A stretch of DNA of 64,000 bases from Jiella mangrovi (GTDB lineage: Bacteria; Pseudomonadota; Alphaproteobacteria; Rhizobiales; Rhizobiaceae): assembly GCF_017815135.1 (NCBI RefSeq), contig NZ_JAGJCF010000002.1:427134-491133 (forward strand), written 5' to 3'. Position 1 is the stretch's first letter. Every line of letters begins with the position of its first letter. Of this stretch, positions 55,149 through 64,000 are shown piece after piece. Below the pieces are notes generated by a model. That model was not told the origin of the DNA. It worked only from the letters and a program-made list of their open reading frames with translations, and did not search any database. Position numbers and translations under genes: made by a program.

Positions 55149-55730
55149 ATGCTGCGCCGCCTCTACGACTGGGTCATGTCGCTCGCCGCGACCCGCCATG
55201 CCGAGCGAGCCCTGGCCGCCATCGCATTTATCGAGAGTTCGGTCTTTCCGATCCCCCCGGATGCGCTGATCATTCCGATGGTGATCGCCGAGCGGCGGAA
55301 ATGGGTGCGAATCGCACTGATCTCGACCATCGGCTCGGTGCTCGGCGCGTTTCTCGGCTATGCGATCGGTGCCCTGTTCTTCGACGTGATCGGCCGGCCG
55401 ATCCTCGATTTCTACGGCAAGGCCGAGGCCTTCGACGAACTCACCGCGCGCTACAATGCATGGGGCGGATGGGCCGTTCTCTTCGCGGCCTTGACGCCTT
55501 TTCCCTACAAGGTGATCACGATTTTCTCCGGCGTCTCCGGGCTCAATCTCGTCGTCTTCACCCTCGTGTCGATCGTCGGACGCGGCGCCCGGTTTTTTCT
55601 GATCGCCTTTCTGCTCAATCGTTACGGCGCGCCGATCCAGGGCTTCATCGAGAAGAATCTCGGTCTTCTCTTCACCCTGTTCACGATCCTCCTGATCGGC
55701 GGTTTCGTCGCGGTCCGTTATCTCTTCTGA
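55149..55730 (+). CDS. YqaA family (DedA-related) membrane protein
   Basis: A 193-residue inner-membrane protein of the SNARE-associated/DedA superfamily: AFIESSVFPIPPDALIIPMVIAERRKW, GSVLGAFLGYAIG and FPYKVITIFSGVSGLNL. The E-x(3)-P-x-P motif is present. It is followed after 10 bases by dsbB, so they are probably co-transcribed. The function is unknown; relatives are linked to membrane lipid homeostasis. Confidence 0.9.
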   Translation: MLRRLYDWVMSLAATRHAERALAAIAFIESSVFPIPPDALIIPMVIAERRKWVRIALISTIGSVLGAFLGYAIGALFFDVIGRPILDFYGKAEAFDELTARYNAWGGWAVLFAALTPFPYKVITIFSGVSGLNLVVFTLVSIVGRGARFFLIAFLLNRYGAPIQGFIEKNLGLLFTLFTILLIGGFVAVRYLF

Positions 55731-55740
55731 GGCATCGACA

Positions 55741-56274
55741 ATGGCAGTTTCAGAGCTTTTCCGCCGGCCGACCGGCTTCCGTCAGGTGCTGGCCTCGGGT
55801 TTTCTCCTCGCCGGCATGGCAATCACGGTCGGCGCGGCCCTCCTGTTCCAGTATGTCGGCGGCTACATCCCCTGCGCGCTCTGCCTGACCGAGCGGATCC
55901 CCTACTATGTCGCCGTGCCGGTGGCCCTTGTCGCCTTCGTCGCCGCGGCCGGACGGGCGCCGGCGCCGCTGACGCGGGGGCTGATCCTTCTCATCGGCCT
56001 CATCATGCTGGTTTCGCTGGCGCTCGGCGTCTATCACGCCGGTGTCGAATGGCATTTCTGGCCGGGACCGAGCGGCTGCGCGCAGGTCGGTGGCGGCGAT
56101 CTGTCCTCGGGCGATCTCCTCGCCGACATCGACGCCATCAAGCCGCCCTCCTGCGATGCCGCGGCGGGCCGGTTTCTCGGCCTGTCCTTCGCCGGCTGGA
56201 ACGCTGTCGTTTCGGCGTTGTTCGCAGCCATCGCCCTCCGCTCGGCTTTCGCCAAGGCCGACCGCTTCGCCTGA
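55741..56274 (+). CDS. dsbB: Disulfide bond formation protein B
   Basis: Reoxidises DsbA using quinone. The 177-residue inner-membrane protein has four helices and both cysteine pairs: Cys45/Cys48 (PCALC) in the first periplasmic loop, Cys113 (SGCAQV) and Cys138 (PPSCDA) in the second. No dsbA lies in the window. Confidence 0.93.
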   Translation: MAVSELFRRPTGFRQVLASGFLLAGMAITVGAALLFQYVGGYIPCALCLTERIPYYVAVPVALVAFVAAAGRAPAPLTRGLILLIGLIMLVSLALGVYHAGVEWHFWPGPSGCAQVGGGDLSSGDLLADIDAIKPPSCDAAAGRFLGLSFAGWNAVVSALFAAIALRSAFAKADRFA

Positions 56275-56290
56275 AGCGGCCCCGCCGGGC

Positions 56291-57493
56291 TCACACGGCG
56301 GCGACCTTTCGCCCCCGTTTGGCGAATGCGGCAGCGGCCGCCGCCGCATAGCCGCCCATGGCGCCATCGACGAAATGGACATGATCGGAGCGGCTCGCCG
56401 CCGGCACGAAGCAGGTCATCAGCGCCGCCTCCTGCCGGTGGAGGCCGGCATGGACGATCCCGTCCGCCTCCGCCTTGCCGACGCGCTCTGAAATCTCCGC
56501 CGCAGCCTGTGGCGAGCAGTCTAGGGTCAGCCTCAGGCCGTCGTCGAACTTGCGAAAATCGGTGTTGCGCACGAGTTCGGCGCGATAGCGGGCCGGCTCG
56601 AAATCACCGACCTTCATGCCGGTCACGAAGGTGAGGTGAGCGAGCAGGGAGCGGATGGCGACCGCGATGGTCGAAAGCCACAGCGGCCGCCCGGACCGCG
56701 CCGCCGCGGTGCGGGCCTCCAGCATCAGCCCCGGCGTCGGCCAGCTTTGTCGCGGCCCCGTTTCCGGCACCGGCCGGCCGGTATCCGCGCCGCTCGTCGC
56801 GAGCGCCAGGATGTCGGCGGCAACGGCAGAAAATCGTGACGGGGCGACGCCTTCGACGGGCAGCACGATGAGTGAGAGAATGACGCCATGGCGCGCCCCA
56901 ATCGGCGAGAACCGGCAGGACAGCCCTGTGAGGTCGGGCCGCGCCGCCTCGCCCGTCGCAGGCTCGACGGCAAACTCGCCCGCCTTCATCCGCGCCTCGG
57001 CAAAAGCCAGCCCGCCACCGGAAAACATCGTATAGGCAACGTCCGGTGACGCCGCGAACCGGGCCACCGCGACGTCGTGGCCGCGCGCACGGATCTCGGC
57101 AACCGACAGCATCGCCGCGCGCAGCCGGAAGCCGAAGGCGTCCCGCGCCCAGCCGGCGACTGCGGCGAGCGCCGAACGGCATAGCCCGGCATATTGCGGC
57201 GGCAGCGCGAAGCTCGCCCCGTCGCCGCCGAACACGAAGGGAAAGTCGCGCTCGACAAGCTGGTTGGCGACGGAGGCGATCACGGCGGCCGCGACGGTGT
57301 TCACCGCCTTGTAGAGCCCCTTCTCGATGGCGATCGTCGAGCCTTCGATATCCGCAAGCCCCACCACCCAGTCGTCCGGGAGCCGGTGGTAGACGGAGGG
57401 ATCGGCAAGCCGGGCGAAATCGGTTTCCACCGGCAAGGCTTCGAAAAAGGCGAGCGAGGCCCCCGATGCCCGCAGGTCATCCCCGGTCGTCAT
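56291..57493 (-). CDS. DUF3095 protein with nucleotide-cyclase-like motifs
   Basis: A 400-residue predicted cytoplasmic protein. Residues 43-98 contain VVGLADIEGSTIAIEKG and FVFGGDGASFALPP, which resemble the metal-binding strands of class III nucleotidyl cyclases (Asp48, Asp91). The rest is DUF3095-specific: GARHGVILSLIV, and a late RADC-like stretch YRAELVRNTDFRKFDDGLRLTLDCS. The C-terminus is Ala-rich. The function is unknown. The ATG at 57493 is preferred over a GTG-region extension to 57523. Confidence 0.87.
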   Translation of the reverse strand: MTTGDDLRASGASLAFFEALPVETDFARLADPSVYHRLPDDWVVGLADIEGSTIAIEKGLYKAVNTVAAAVIASVANQLVERDFPFVFGGDGASFALPPQYAGLCRSALAAVAGWARDAFGFRLRAAMLSVAEIRARGHDVAVARFAASPDVAYTMFSGGGLAFAEARMKAGEFAVEPATGEAARPDLTGLSCRFSPIGARHGVILSLIVLPVEGVAPSRFSAVAADILALATSGADTGRPVPETGPRQSWPTPGLMLEARTAAARSGRPLWLSTIAVAIRSLLAHLTFVTGMKVGDFEPARYRAELVRNTDFRKFDDGLRLTLDCSPQAAAEISERVGKAEADGIVHAGLHRQEAALMTCFVPAASRSDHVHFVDGAMGGYAAAAAAAFAKRGRKVAAV

Positions 57494-57702
57494 CGCGCTC
57501 CAGCCCGTCCTGCCATGCAACACCCTCCCCCGGCCCGATCTCGGTGTCAGCCCGACCCATCGCCGGCGCCCGATTCCGCATCAGACGTCATCGCGCGTCG
57601 ACGGTCCTTTAGCTACGACCGTTCCGACCGGCTGGGACTTTACGTTTGCGTGATCTCGGTGAGGACGCAGCGCGCCGCGCTTTCCGGCGTCACTCGCCGG
57701 CG

Positions 57703-58536
57703 TCACTTGCCGGCGTCGGCGAGCTTCTGCTTGCGGGTCTTCGGCTTCAGCCGGCGGAAGGCCGCGTCGAGGCCCGTCAGCGGCTTGACGATCGAGAACA
57801 GGCGATCGACCGAGCGGTTGGTGCCTTCCTGACGGGCGGCGAGCACCTCGGTCGCGACGAGCGCCACCTCGCGCGGATCGATGTCGGGAAATCGCCGGGC
57901 GATCATGTCGAGCGGCGTCGTTGAGCGCGTTCCCGCCGTCTTCAGGCGCCCCGATCGCGCAAGCAGCCGCAGGACGATCTGCTCGAAGGTCCAGTCGTGA
58001 TCGTGAAAGAGCTTCCAGCGATCGGAACGCTCGGCGGAAAAGCCGGCGAGAACGAGCTCCACCCCCGGACAGGCTTCCGACATCCAGACCGCCAGCGCAA
58101 ACCCCGTCGTCGGAGCATAGTCGTCCGGATAAAAGCCGGCGAAGTGATCGGAAAGATCGATGTGGCCGACGGGCCTGTCGCCGAAGTCGCGCCCCTCGCT
58201 CAATCTCTCGGCGGCGATCGCCTTGAGGTTCAGGATGCCGTGGAAGCCGGGGCGGCCGAAGTATCCGCAGACGGTCTCGATCTCGCGGCGATGGACGATA
58301 TTCGCCCCGGCCGGGCTCGAGCGCGCGACGAGAAGGCTCGGCCCGTCGAAGGGCTCGCTCAGGACCTTGTAGACCTTGTTGAAGAAGACGAAGAGAACGC
58401 GGCCGCGAAAGCGCGCGCGCAGGGCCGGGACATCCGAAGCGTCGCTGTTGGCGACGAAGACGACGGTCTCGAACGCCGAAAAGAAGCTGGTCCAGCCGGC
58501 GGCATCCTGCGGCAGCGCTTGCGTCGGTTCCAACAT
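57703..58536 (-). CDS. Unnamed glycan-related protein, sialyltransferase-like fold suspected
   Basis: A 277-residue soluble protein. The N-terminal half has alternating beta-strands (TVVFVANSDASD, GRVLFVFFNK). The central DYAPTTGFALAVWMSEACPGVELVLAGFSAER block and the later HDHDWTFEQIVLRLL resemble, at the level of pattern, the conserved parts of GT29/GT42-type sialyltransferases. The C-terminal 70 residues are basic. The two tandem paralogs at 60581 and 61326 carry a similar central block. No name is assigned; the function is inferred from pattern and neighbours. Confidence 0.7.
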   Translation of the reverse strand: MLEPTQALPQDAAGWTSFFSAFETVVFVANSDASDVPALRARFRGRVLFVFFNKVYKVLSEPFDGPSLLVARSSPAGANIVHRREIETVCGYFGRPGFHGILNLKAIAAERLSEGRDFGDRPVGHIDLSDHFAGFYPDDYAPTTGFALAVWMSEACPGVELVLAGFSAERSDRWKLFHDHDWTFEQIVLRLLARSGRLKTAGTRSTTPLDMIARRFPDIDPREVALVATEVLAARQEGTNRSVDRLFSIVKPLTGLDAAFRRLKPKTRKQKLADAGK

Positions 58537-58728
58537 CGATGGTCCTCAAATGCCTCGCCGGCCCCCGCATATCACGGCAGCCGGCGGAAAAAGCGAGCGT
58601 TGCCGCCGGACCGTTTCACGCCCCTCCGGCACCAGTCCGAAACGAAGCCCGGCAGGCACGATGCGAAGGTTTCAGGCGTTCGAGCGCCCCTGGCGCGTCC
58701 GGATCGACGCGCGGCGCCTCCGCTCTTC

Positions 58729-59418
58729 TCAGCCGCGTTGCTGGACGAAGAGCGTGCGCTCGCGGGCGGCGAACCACTCGTCGGCGTAGTCACAGTCCTT
58801 GTAGTCGTCGAAATAGGGCCCGCCATCGGTGTAATGGACGTTCTTGGCGTCGGCATTGTATTCATATTCGTTGACCAGCCAGTTCCACTCGCGTGGCAGC
58901 TCGCCGATGAGATCGTCGTTCTCCAGCCACTTGAACTGGTGAAGCTGAAGGCCCGTGGCGGTGTTGACGTAGTCGGGCGTCAGCGCGCGGCACTTGGCAT
59001 TGTTGAACAGGATGACGCTCGACCAGTTCTTCTTCTCGTATTTGGTCTGGGTCTGGCCGAGGAACTTCGTCTCGACCTTCGGCACATAGTCGTGCTTGAC
59101 GCACATGGCCGCATAACGATCGTCGCGCAGCTTCCACAGTTCGGCGATGTCGGTGCGCATCAGCATGTCGCAATCCATGAACAGGCTCCAGCCTTCGAAC
59201 TTCGAAAGCGCCGGGACAAGGAAGCGGGAGAAGGAAAACTCGGTCGACTGCAGGTTATTACGCTCGCGCGTGAAGGTGCCTTCGAGATTCGTCAGGACGA
59301 GCGGCGCAAACTCCACCGGCATCGAGGATTTCTCCAGAATGCTCTGCGAGAGGACGTGATAGGCAACGGCCTCCTTGGTGTCGAAGCCGATGAAGACGCG
59401 AGCGGTATCGATGGACAT
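58729..59418 (-). CDS. GT-A-fold glycosyltransferase
   Basis: A 229-residue protein with a nucleotide-sugar transferase layout: RVFIGFDTKEAVAYHVLSQSIL at the N-terminus, the metal-binding D-x-D as Asp82-Cys83-Asp84 (LFMDCDML), and HYTDGGPYFDDYKDCDYADEW near the end. The layout fits GT8-related enzymes. The ATG at 59418 follows GGGAAAA. It is divergent from the next gene. The donor and acceptor are unknown. Confidence 0.82.
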   Translation of the reverse strand: MSIDTARVFIGFDTKEAVAYHVLSQSILEKSSMPVEFAPLVLTNLEGTFTRERNNLQSTEFSFSRFLVPALSKFEGWSLFMDCDMLMRTDIAELWKLRDDRYAAMCVKHDYVPKVETKFLGQTQTKYEKKNWSSVILFNNAKCRALTPDYVNTATGLQLHQFKWLENDDLIGELPREWNWLVNEYEYNADAKNVHYTDGGPYFDDYKDCDYADEWFAARERTLFVQQRG

Positions 59419-59674
59419 TTGCGTGTTTTCCCTTTTCCGTTTGAGCATGCACTAGCAAGAAGAGCAGGCGACTTGAAGCCCGGCTTAGCAAAGGGCTGCC
59501 CTTAGGATGTGGCGCCGCCGGGGCGTTGCGTGACGAATGATTTCAAGACCCGAAAAACTCGATGCACCCTGGCGCCAAATCGACCATCCTCGATGGCTCC
59601 CGGTTTTTTTTGCTGCTAGGCCTTCTTGCCGCCAGAGGTAACGATACGCCGTCGAGATTGCACGAGAGCCGAGA

Positions 59675-60568
59675 ATGAACCAGTCCCCCCCGGTCGTCAT
59701 AAAAAAGAAGCGCCATTCGTTTCTTTTCCGGTGGCGGATCGAACGCGTGATCGACCGGATCGTGCGCAAAGAGACGTCCCATGCCGCTGAATTCGAGGCC
59801 TTCCGACGCACCGTACAAGGATCGCTTCCCTCCCGCTCCGGCCCGCCCATCCTGCACGCGGCCTGCAATGAGCTCTACTACTGGGAGTTCGCCCGGACGT
59901 TTCTGCGCTCGATTGAATCGATCGGTGCGCCCGAGCGCTTTCACCTGCATCTTTGCGAGCCATCGAGCGACGCTTTGCGCGACGTCGAAGTGCTGGCCGC
60001 CTCGCTTCCCAGTATCGATCTAACCTGGACATGGGACCAGGGAGAGAATGCCACCTTGCCAGTCTATCCGACCATCTACTACGCCGCAGTGCGCTTCCTG
60101 ATCGCGCCAATAATCATCGAGGCCAGCAACTCGACCGTGCTCTGCCTCGACATCGACGGTATCGCTCGCCGTTCGATTACGGCAGGCTTCGAGGAACTGG
60201 CGGGAAGCGAGGATGTCCGCCTGATCAAGCGGCCGGGTCAAAAGTCGGTCCGGCGTGTTCTGGCGAGTGCGCTGTCGATCCGGCCGACAAAGGCAGGCAG
60301 GCGTTTTGCCGATCGTCTCGGCCGGTCGATCGCGACCATCCTGAAGATGCGCCCGCGCTATCATATCGACCAGATTGCCATCGTTCGGATCGTGGAGGCT
60401 ATGGAAGCCAAAGGAGAGCTTGAGACCGCACAGATGCCGCTGAGTTTTGCCGACCACGAATTTGACGATGATTCCATCATCTGGACGGCGAAAAGCTGGC
60501 AGCGCAAGAACTCCGAAGCTTTTATAAACGCCAAAGGTGCGGTAAACGGCGCCTTTGCAGAGAAGTGA
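59675..60568 (+). CDS. Predicted glycosyltransferase-like protein
   Basis: A 297-residue protein with a basic N-terminus, a CNELYYWEFARTFLRSIES block like GT8 starts, and Asp159-Ile-Asp161 (VLCLDIDGIA), a D-x-D on a hydrophobic strand. The later QIAIVRIVEAMEAKGELE fits a GT-A helix. It is first in a plus-strand row of three genes. The substrate is unknown. Confidence 0.72.
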   Translation: MNQSPPVVIKKKRHSFLFRWRIERVIDRIVRKETSHAAEFEAFRRTVQGSLPSRSGPPILHAACNELYYWEFARTFLRSIESIGAPERFHLHLCEPSSDALRDVEVLAASLPSIDLTWTWDQGENATLPVYPTIYYAAVRFLIAPIIIEASNSTVLCLDIDGIARRSITAGFEELAGSEDVRLIKRPGQKSVRRVLASALSIRPTKAGRRFADRLGRSIATILKMRPRYHIDQIAIVRIVEAMEAKGELETAQMPLSFADHEFDDDSIIWTAKSWQRKNSEAFINAKGAVNGAFAEK

Positions 60569-60580
60569 CGTCCTTTCACG

Positions 60581-61240
60581 ATGCCTCAGCCAGATCTTTC
60601 CGAATTCGTCGCCACCCACAAGAGGTGGCTGAAGCCGCTGGGCATTCTGGAAAAACCCTGGTTGGTCCTTGGCTCTGCCCCCGACCCGACGGTCCCAACG
60701 GAATTGTTGGGCAGCCATGCGCGTATTGACGTCAACAATGCCGGACGCACGGCACAGACGATGGGTCTTGGCCGCGCCGATTTAACGGTGCGCGCGAAGA
60801 AGAAGTCTTGGGAGGAGCATCCCCATACGGATACGAGGCTTCTGCTATGGATTCATACGGTCCCTGGACCGCTGCTTCCACTGCTGCTGATCGGCAAGCC
60901 CTATGATCACATCGGCAAAGTCCGCCCACTGCGTCGTCGCGATCGCGAACAGATCGTGCTCGAAGTCAGCGGCATCTCACTCGAATCGATCGGCGATCTT
61001 GGCAAGGTCACCAACGGCGTTGCGATTGCCTGCTATGGCCTCCTGCTGGGTGTTCCGAAAGTCGTCTTGGCTGGTGTGTCATTGTCGAAGGTCGGGCACT
61101 CTTACGACCAACTCGGTCGTCGGCGTCGACAAGTGCAAGAAGACCGTGCCGTTCTCACCGCACTTGCAGGCAACCCTCGACTGGCAACGAGCGAGGCGGA
61201 CCTTGCCGCGGATGTCGGGATCTCATTACAGGACGGTTGA
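60581..61240 (+). CDS. Unnamed protein, tandem paralog A
   Basis: A 219-residue protein with the opening HKRWLKPLGILEKPWLVLGSAPDPTVP and a central block GVPKVVLAGVSLSKVGHSYDQ, then a charged helical stretch and a block ending AALAGNPRL. It is a paralog of the next gene: both begin W-L-x(6)-G-x(5)-W-x-x-L-G-S-A-P and share the LAGxSLxxxGHxY motif. I do not recognise a named family. It lies 12 bases after the glycosyltransferase-like gene and is probably co-transcribed. Confidence 0.75.
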   Translation: MPQPDLSEFVATHKRWLKPLGILEKPWLVLGSAPDPTVPTELLGSHARIDVNNAGRTAQTMGLGRADLTVRAKKKSWEEHPHTDTRLLLWIHTVPGPLLPLLLIGKPYDHIGKVRPLRRRDREQIVLEVSGISLESIGDLGKVTNGVAIACYGLLLGVPKVVLAGVSLSKVGHSYDQLGRRRRQVQEDRAVLTALAGNPRLATSEADLAADVGISLQDG

Positions 61241-61325
61241 TCCCTACAAAACGACGGGCGTCCACCGCCAGCGTCGATTTCTACCAGCTGCAAGAATCAA
61301 AGCTCCCATTGCTATGAAGTGAACA

Positions 61326-62042
61326 ATGAAAATCATTAATTCCCTGCCCGCTCTCTTCGGAGGTCTCGACGCCTTAAAGGTCTCTCCCGCATTCAGGCAT
61401 ACAGTTCGATCAAACCAGAAGTGGCTTGATGCTCACGGGTTGAGCGGCCGCCCCTGGTTCATTCTAGGCTCCGCGCCGAAGCCGAGCATGCCCGAAGATC
61501 TCCCTGCGGACACCGTTCACGCCTATGTCAAATTTGCCGGGCGAAGCGCAAGACAGCACGGTTTTCCGGACGCAGACGTGACTCTCGCGACTTCCTTCGA
61601 CAAGGCACGCTGGAGCGACCTGAACGTTTCTCTGGTCCTGCGGGTCCGCAACAAGTCATCCTGGAAGGTTCTTTTGACGCGTCTTGCCAGCAAGCAATCG
61701 GACCAGGAATGCGACTTGTTGAGCCACGAAAGAGACGATTACGTTCTCGAAGCCATGAAGTCCCGCTTCCGGGGCGTCGGAGAGCATTTGCGGCCTTCGA
61801 GCGCGCTCTCGATGATTGCCTTCGCGATCGTGCATGAGATTCCCGAGATCGTCATTGCCGGCATGTCCCTCGACCAGACCGGGCACGAATACAATGATCT
61901 CAATATGGAGCGCAAACACGGTCCGGAGGATCGCGACGCATTGCGTGCCGTCGCCGCACTGCATCCCCATGTCAAGACGACGGAACCCAGCCTTTCGCAA
62001 GCGACCGGCTTACCGCTCTATCGTGCGGCCGCCGGGGACTGA
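61326..62042 (+). CDS. Unnamed protein, tandem paralog B
   Basis: A 238-residue protein, paralogous to the preceding gene. The pattern WLDAHGLSGRPWFILGSAPKPSMP is followed by HAYVKFAGRSARQHGFPDADVTL and the block EIPEIVIAGMSLDQTGHEYND, then HGPEDRDALRAVAALHPHVK. Base composition is visibly lower in GC than the genome average. It lies 85 bases after paralog A. The function is unknown. Confidence 0.75.
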   Translation: MKIINSLPALFGGLDALKVSPAFRHTVRSNQKWLDAHGLSGRPWFILGSAPKPSMPEDLPADTVHAYVKFAGRSARQHGFPDADVTLATSFDKARWSDLNVSLVLRVRNKSSWKVLLTRLASKQSDQECDLLSHERDDYVLEAMKSRFRGVGEHLRPSSALSMIAFAIVHEIPEIVIAGMSLDQTGHEYNDLNMERKHGPEDRDALRAVAALHPHVKTTEPSLSQATGLPLYRAAAGD

Positions 62043-62208
62043 TTGCGCAAGCGACGAGGCCAGATCCCGTAGGTGAGATGAAAACCGCTGCACCGGGAAA
62101 CAACAGAATCTGATCCGATGAAAGCCGCTATAGCTTTCGCGCCAGAACGATCCGGCTCGCCAAGAAGGTCGATCGCTTCCAGGGAGCCAAATGTGCGCCG
62201 AAAACGTT

Positions 62209-63240
62209 CTAGACCGAGCGGATGTCCTGCATAAATCCGCGCTGTACCAGATCCATCGAGCCCTCGAAGCGAATAGAGCCGGCATGACGAAAATCGGTCT
62301 CGGGCCCGAAGTCCTCACTGCCGACGATTGCCTTGTAGAATTTCGCACCGCCGGCATGCATGCCCCGATCGATGACGGATTTGAAGTCCTCTACCGCGCC
62401 CGCGGGGTATTTGTGATGCAGAAGCAGAGCGGTGACAGGGGCGTGGTTTCGCCACAAGGGCAGTGGCCCGTGATGAGTCCCCCCCGAAAACCGTGTCCAG
62501 CGATCACCATAGAGCAGCGGAAACTTGCTGAGGCGCATATCTGTCCCGAACAAACGCCTGCGCGGCCCGCCTCGCACTGCCGTGCCGAGATGCTCCTCGG
62601 CGATTTCATAGCCGGCCCCGTCGAAGAGCGGCGAGGTATCGTATGGCATCTGCGTCACATCAGATGAAACGCTGCCGATGGGGCCATCGGGATAGATATC
62701 GATCATCGGAGCATGGCAACGCTTGAGATTCCGCGCTTCCAGGTCCGCGATAAAGTTGATGAGGCTGCGGTTTTCGAAACCCGGATAGATCAGGTATTCG
62801 TCGCTGTCGACGCTGACATACCACCGCCCGCGACCGTAGTGGCGGAGCAGCATGTCTCTCCAGATCAGGCCACCCGCGCTCCGCCGGAAGTCGGCCGATG
62901 ACAGGAAGACGTCGACGTCGTCCTGAGCCTTGAGAAATTCCAAAGAACCGTCATCGGACCCGTCATCGACAAATCCGAATCTGGCAATCCCCAAAGCCCG
63001 GTAATGGGACAAAAAAGAGGGCAGAAGCTTTGCGGCGTTCCGCTCCACACAGAGAAGCACAACGCCGTCTGGCGTGAGTGTCCGTTCCGCGGATTTCACC
63101 AACTGAAGGTCCGTGGGCTTGAAGGACTTTGCCTTTTTCGCCCGTTTCCACGTACGCCGTGTAACGCTCAGCCGAGCCCGAAAGCCCCTGAGCTTTCCGA
63201 TCTGCCCCCAATCCGTGGCGTTTCGAAGGGGATACTCCAT
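62209..63240 (-). CDS. GT2-like glycosyltransferase
   Basis: A 343-residue protein with the glycosyltransferase family 2/GT92-like layout: [39 protein letters not shown], and the metal site Asp145-Ser-Asp147 ([12 protein letters not shown]). A later [13 protein letters not shown] block fits the acceptor domain. The ATG at 63240 is preferred over a TTG at 63252. It faces the tandem paralogs and ends 166 bases from them. Confidence 0.83.
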   Translation of the reverse strand: MEYPLRNATDWGQIGKLRGFRARLSVTRRTWKRAKKAKSFKPTDLQLVKSAERTLTPDGVVLLCVERNAAKLLPSFLSHYRALGIARFGFVDDGSDDGSLEFLKAQDDVDVFLSSADFRRSAGGLIWRDMLLRHYGRGRWYVSVDSDEYLIYPGFENRSLINFIADLEARNLKRCHAPMIDIYPDGPIGSVSSDVTQMPYDTSPLFDGAGYEIAEEHLGTAVRGGPRRRLFGTDMRLSKFPLLYGDRWTRFSGGTHHGPLPLWRNHAPVTALLLHHKYPAGAVEDFKSVIDRGMHAGGAKFYKAIVGSEDFGPETDFRHAGSIRFEGSMDLVQRGFMQDIRSV

Positions 63241-63322
63241 TTCGCTAACCAACCATGATCCGAATCAAACAGGCGAGACATCGAGCTGGCCTGTCGTATT
63301 TAGGGCAGCGATACTGGAACAG

Positions 63323-63356
63323 AAAAGGCGCCCCTCGCATCCGAGAGACGCCTTTT
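63323..63356 (-). terminator. Terminator of tuf
   Basis: On the minus strand, AAAAGGCG and CGCCTTTT pair over 8 bases, with an inner CTCG/CGAG stem, and the structure ends in a T-run. It lies just after the tuf stop codon. Confidence 0.85.
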
Positions 63357-63376
63357 CGCCCGAAGAATGTTCAGGC

Positions 63377-64000
<624 letters not shown>

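Overview
The window is one contiguous piece of a GC-rich alphaproteobacterial chromosome. It most resembles the order Hyphomicrobiales (Rhizobiales). Evidence for this includes a circularly permuted two-piece tmRNA whose tag reads ANDNYAEARLAA, an irr regulator next to fabA-fabB-fabI, a type II glutamine synthetase (glnII) beside a DUF2735 gene, a thyA-folA-hflK-hflC-DUF2065-degP series, and the small DUF4169 and ribbon-helix-helix genes behind sspB. The genus cannot be fixed from the sequence alone. I see no insertion sequence, prophage, CRISPR array or plasmid marker. Most of the window is housekeeping or metabolic core.

Layout. 0-3.1 kb: polyamine ABC transporter end (potG partial, potF), a GNAT acetyltransferase and an aspartyl beta-hydroxylase-like oxygenase. 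3.2-7.1 kb: a RamB/MccR-like regulator divergent from isocitrate lyase (aceA), with a palindrome and a possible 46-residue gene between them. 7.3-11.5 kb: irr, a small secreted protein, then fabA-fabB-fabI for unsaturated fatty acid synthesis. 11.6-16.9 kb: Bax-inhibitor-like membrane protein and the tesA / ybbA / ybbP-type lysophospholipase-ABC exporter group. 16.9-27.3 kb: mixed single genes, including thpR, an IalB-family protein, nth, an AraC-type HTH/Ogt fusion, a YeiH transporter, DedA and two RNA methyltransferases. 27.4-29.1 kb: DUF2735 and glnII with a clear sigma-54 promoter. 29.1-35.2 kb: thyA-folA-hflK-hflC-DUF2065-degP on the minus strand. 35.5-37 kb: ssrA (tmRNA), then sspB, DUF4169 and RHH genes. 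37-49 kb: a large AsmA-like protein, a D-lactate dehydrogenase-like flavoprotein, a thioesterase, MscS, an M23 peptidase, leuB, a DMT transporter and an HI0933-family flavoprotein. 49-57.5 kb: glgX, an AEC transporter, gluQRS, an AlkA-like glycosylase, an HNH protein, tRNA-Leu(CAA), YqaA, dsbB and DUF3095. 57.7-63.3 kb: a cluster of glycosyltransferase-like genes including tandem paralogs. The window ends in tuf.

Working together. ssrA and sspB sit side by side: one encodes the tag added to stalled proteins, the other the adaptor that hands tagged proteins to ClpXP. HflK/HflC and DegP are both membrane or periplasmic protein-quality factors and share a gene series with thymidylate synthesis. 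aceA and its divergent regulator form a local acetate/fatty-acid control unit. The irr-fab neighbourhood joins iron regulation and membrane lipid synthesis by position only.

The least explained part is the 57.7-63.3 kb surface-glycan-like cluster. It looks less GC-rich than its surroundings, and three of its proteins appear to share one poorly described fold.
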